Source of the DNA: Desulfotignum sp.
GTDB lineage: Bacteria > Desulfobacterota > Desulfobacteria > Desulfobacterales > Desulfobacteraceae
DNA length: 35,498 bases
Reading direction: 5' to 3'
NCBI GenBank assembly: GCA_021737445.1
Contig: JAIPDY010000003.1
Location: 1 to 35,498, forward strand
Of the stretch, positions 34,680 to 35,498 are shown piece by piece (positions within the stretch are counted from its first letter, which is position 1; every line of letters begins with the position of its first letter). A model generated the notes under the pieces. That model saw only the letters and a program-made list of their open reading frames with translations, was not told the DNA's origin and did no database searches. A program made the translations under genes and the position numbers.

Positions 34680-35498
34680 TCACGCTTCGATGGAAACTTC
34701 CCCAGCGTTGTACACAAAGATCATATCCCCTGGCAGTTCTAGGGTGCGCTCAAGGTCGGAAACAAGGTCTTGTCTGGTTTCATCTTCTGTTTCATCATCA
34801 GGGGGCTCAAAACCCCGTAAAAGCATGGCAGAGGGCTGCATACGCTGACGGACCGCATGGAGCGGGGTGTCGGTGGGGACAATGAACAGCTCAGCCTCAA
34901 TACGGGCAAGGGCGAGCAGTTCCTGCATCTCTTTTTCAATGTTTTTAATATCTGCTTTGCGCACCACCGGGCGGATGATGCGGATGGGATGATCCCGCCA
35001 TTCCCGGTTCTTTTTGAGCATAAATGCCAGCAGCAGCATCAGCTGGGCATTTTTTGAGGAGTCCCACCAGATATTGATGCTGCCTTTGGGAATAACGCTG
35101 GTGTTACTGTCCGTTTTTGCCGCCACAATAATGAGATTGCGCCGCATCTCTTTGACCGTGTCAACGGTTTCCCAGAAGATGTCTGATTTTTCAGGATCCC
35201 GGCTCCATCCAAGCAATACCGTGTTGGGCCGCATGCCCCCGATCCCGTGGCACTGAAGCAGGGCCCTGATGGCGGCATGAAGGTCTTTTTCCACAACCAC
35301 CACGGGAAAGGCCGGCAGTTTTTCTTTGACCAGGAACCGGCGGAGGACTTTTTCCGCTTCCCTGCGGCGATCCAGAAAATCATCCAGGTCGCCCTGGATC
35401 ACCTGGCCGATGGAGACAATGCCGCTGTCAATGGTAAACCAGCAGGCGTATTCCGCCAGCTGAAGGCGGTTGGCAGCCACACCGCCGAGGGTGAGAAT
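34680..35498 (-). CDS. C-terminal cytoplasmic region of an SLC12-like (Na-K-Cl cotransporter/amino acid permease type) transporter; 5' end truncated by window edge
   Basis: Open to the window end (ILTLGGVAANRLQLAEYACWFTIDSGIVSIGQVIQGDLDDFLDRRREAEKVLRRFL...RPNTVLLGWSRDPEKSDIFWETVDTVKEMRRNLIIV...GSINIWWDSSKNAQLMLLLAFMLKKNREWRDHPIRII...). Confidence 0.65.
   Translation of the reverse strand: MLTLGGVAANRLQLAEYACWFTIDSGIVSIGQVIQGDLDDFLDRRREAEKVLRRFLVKEKLPAFPVVVVEKDLHAAIRALLQCHGIGGMRPNTVLLGWSRDPEKSDIFWETVDTVKEMRRNLIIVAAKTDSNTSVIPKGSINIWWDSSKNAQLMLLLAFMLKKNREWRDHPIRIIRPVVRKADIKNIEKEMQELLALARIEAELFIVPTDTPLHAVRQRMQPSAMLLRGFEPPDDETEDETRQDLVSDLERTLELPGDMIFVYNAGEVSIEA

Noticed and set aside
34611-34740. 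Third open frame TGLPAELRGNVRNTVGKDISSEILSRFDGNFPSVVHKDHIPWQF after the debris
   Set aside because: No family recognised and it overlaps the antisense transporter gene; could be chance, so not called.
1-35498. CRISPR arrays, tRNA/rRNA genes, insertion sequences, phage genes
   Set aside because: No direct-repeat arrays, structural RNA sequences, transposase/integrase motifs or terminal repeats were seen on reading; a tRNAscan/ISfinder/CRISPR search would be needed to exclude them formally.

Overview
The window looks like ordinary chromosomal DNA from a Desulfobacterota-type anaerobe (taxonomy is an inference from gene content and style). I saw no rRNA, tRNA, CRISPR array or intact mobile element. 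From left to right it holds: a split archaeal-type glutamate synthase (cut by the left edge); a YkgJ-like Cys-cluster protein with a clear hairpin terminator; two small hypothetical genes; a GAF/sigma-54 activator divergent from a 3-hydroxyacyl-CoA dehydrogenase / acyl-CoA dehydrogenase / thiolase operon with a plausible -24/-12 promoter; an RND efflux pump and its membrane fusion protein; a divergent GAPDH homolog directly downstream of a 1405-aa PPDK-like protein with a large unrecognised N-terminus and no PEP/pyruvate barrel; a SLOG-like protein; a hybrid histidine kinase with MshEN-like repeats; an MscS-type channel; an EPS sugar transferase plus PilZ protein; a flavodoxin/LMW-phosphatase fusion lacking the nucleophilic Cys; a CoA-disulfide-reductase-like enzyme; a UMF1 MFS transporter, a Zn-PLC-like protein and an Ogt; a cNMP/CBS/DUF294 gene split by a frame change, followed by a DnaQ-like exonuclease; gene debris that appears to join Fic-like and sigma-54 AAA+ fragments; and an SLC12-like transporter C-terminus cut by the right edge. 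The best candidates for new biology are the PPDK-like/GAPDH pair, the flavodoxin-pseudophosphatase fusion, the split signalling gene and the chimeric debris. I found no clear multi-gene novel system.
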